Positions 63,072 through 64,000 of a stretch of 64,000 nt of DNA are shown in pieces (within the stretch, counting starts at the first letter, position 1; every line of letters begins with the position of its first letter). The translations under genes and the position numbers were made by a program. The DNA is taken from positions 186,001-250,000 of the forward strand of contig NZ_VAWG01000002.1 in assembly GCF_005869875.1 (NCBI RefSeq). Direction: 5' to 3'. The notes beneath the pieces were generated by a model. The model was not told where the DNA came from. It saw nothing but the letters and a program-made list of their open reading frames with translations, and searched no databases. Source of the stretch: Paenibacillus pinistramenti (GTDB lineage Bacteria > Bacillota > Bacilli > Paenibacillales > Paenibacillaceae).

Positions 63072-64000
63072 TCAGCCGTTTACTTCAGTGCCAGTGCCAG
63101 TGCCTGTACCAGTGCCCGCTGGGTCCTGACCGTCCTGGGTGCCTGGCATTCCGTGCCGTCCGCCGCCTTGGCCGCCTCCGCCAAATGAGCTTGGCTGTGT
63201 CGTTACGCCGGATTCATTCACATAAGTGACTTTATCTCCCATGGCGAACGTTACGACTTTGGTGCTGCCGCTTGTCGAACCGTCTTTGTAGAGACCGTCT
63301 GCCGCCGTTCCGGTGGAAGTGCCGCCGGTAGAGATCGTGTAATTCTCTCCGGACTTCAGATCAGGCGAAGAGATGACGATGCTGCTGAACGTTTTGGACG
63401 GTGCGAAGGCTGCCACCGTTTTGCCGGTGCTGTCTGTCAATGTAACCAGGGTGCCTGCTTCCAGGGTATCCGGGAAGGTCATCTGGATGGCAAGCTGCGT
63501 AGAATCCTCAGACGGCGCTTGTGCCATGCCGGAGCTGCCGGCTGCGATCAGCGTACCGCCGGACTGCTCGAATGTGCCGTTATAATCGAGCGGGCCGTTG
63601 CCGGAATCGGTTGGGCCGTTCACAATAGCCGTACCGCCTGTCATGGTCATCGAGCCGTTTGAATCCAGGCCGTCACCCTGCGCATCGACTACAAGATATC
63701 CGCCGCTGATTGCCAGTGTTCCGTCGGTTGTGCCGAAGGCGTCGCCTCCGCCGCCAGGTGCGGCTGCAGAGGAATTATCGTTGCCGCCGCCAACGTTTAC
63801 GCCGTCATCTGTTGTCGTTACATGAATCGTGCCGCCCGAAATTTGAATATCCGAGCCCTCAATGCCTTCATAACTCTTGACCACATCAATCGTACCGTTA
63901 GAGATGGACAGTCCGTTGTCGGCATGCACGCCATCATCACCTGATGACAGGGTGAATTGTCCGCCCATAATCGCCGCGTCTGCGCTGCTGTGAAGGGCGT
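63072..64000 (-). CDS. Cthe_2159-like beta-helix carbohydrate-binding protein (5' end outside window)
   Basis: At least 309 C-terminal residues; the frame is open to the right edge (ALHSSADAAIMGGQFTLSSG), so the ATG at 63968 is internal. Repeats of the type SGDDGVHADNGLSISNGTIDV, SYEGIEGSDIQISGGTIHV and DGLDSNGSMTMTGGTAIV form a calcium-binding right-handed beta-helix like Clostridium thermocellum Cthe_2159, which binds polygalacturonate. The C-terminus ends in a Gly-rich tail (FGGGGQGGGRHGMPGTQDG, then Gly-Thr repeats). It should be secreted, but the signal peptide lies outside the window. In Bacillales it is often near CotH-type genes. Confidence 0.82.
   Translation of the reverse strand, partial: ALHSSADAAIMGGQFTLSSGDDGVHADNGLSISNGTIDVVKSYEGIEGSDIQISGGTIHVTTTDDGVNVGGGNDNSSAAAPGGGGDAFGTTDGTLAISGGYLVVDAQGDGLDSNGSMTMTGGTAIVNGPTDSGNGPLDYNGTFEQSGGTLIAAGSSGMAQAPSEDSTQLAIQMTFPDTLEAGTLVTLTDSTGKTVAAFAPSKTFSSIVISSPDLKSGENYTISTGGTSTGTAADGLYKDGSTSGSTKVVTFAMGDKVTYVNESGVTTQPSSFGGGGQGGGRHGMPGTQDGQDPAGTGTGTGTGTEVNG

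Overview
The window reads as chromosomal DNA of a low-to-mid GC Bacillota, most like Paenibacillus or a close relative. The reasons are strong AGGAGG-type ribosome binding sites, TTG and GTG starts, lipoboxes, LicT-type antitermination, nreABC/nirBD in the form known from Gram-positive nitrate respirers, many glycoside hydrolases, and cytosolic multi-PAS signalling proteins. I see no rRNA, tRNA, phage, transposase or CRISPR array. Most genes sit in short operons closed by clear intrinsic terminators.

Layout. 1-2.1 kb: start of a UbiD-type decarboxylase gene, a DUF6492-type glycosyltransferase and a GNAT acetyltransferase with a hexamer repeat in its leader. 2.4-4.2 kb: a small coiled-coil gene overlapping an ammonium transporter gene. 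4.3-12.7 kb: branched-chain aminotransferase with a divergent LysR gene, truncated hemoglobin, a GH9 enzyme without signal peptide, O-acetylhomoserine sulfhydrylase, a second LysR and an MFS exporter. 12.8-20 kb: hybrid PAS histidine kinase, TusA-YedE sulfur pair, a divergent SRAP protein and a four-PAS GGDEF-EAL protein. 20-29 kb: mannose-1-P guanylyltransferase, SDR, nitroreductase, lipoprotein, a GH43 enzyme behind a 12-codon minicistron, YjbR-like, ABM and aldo-keto reductase genes, and a membrane diguanylate cyclase. 29-36 kb: lipM-lipA, manganese catalase, a phosphodiester glycosidase with a GT2-GtrA enzyme, a DUF6612-type lipoprotein and a HesB-like protein.

36-41.5 kb is the best understood block. 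nreA-nreB-nreC (nitrate GAF sensor, oxygen-sensing Fe-S kinase, response regulator) lies directly upstream of nirBD (assimilatory-type nitrite reductase), and two matches to the staphylococcal NreC site lie in the nirB upstream region. 41.7-45.9 kb: a Gln-rich coiled-coil protein, a DadA/ThiO-like oxidase, and a TetR gene divergent from a DHA2 exporter with repeated operator-like sequences between them. 45.9-50.6 kb: licT-bglP-bglH, a beta-glucoside PTS operon with two RAT/terminator switches and a cre-like site on the promoter. 50.7-57.3 kb: GT4, PAP2 phosphatase, an unannotated 43-residue secreted-peptide-like ORF, a YsnF-type stress protein, and a ComA-like regulator with a cytosolic three-PAS kinase. 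57.3-61.8 kb: a solute-binding lipoprotein without permeases, an AraC regulator and a second GH43; both minus-strand genes share a 37-38 bp upstream element. The end holds azlCD and a truncated Cthe_2159-like beta-helix protein.

The most promising loci for something undescribed are the AmtB-coupled coiled-coil protein, the small secreted peptide near the ComA-like system, the shared element joining AraC, solute-binding protein and GH43, and the SRAP protein lacking two conserved residues. No defence, mobile or biosynthetic island is evident.
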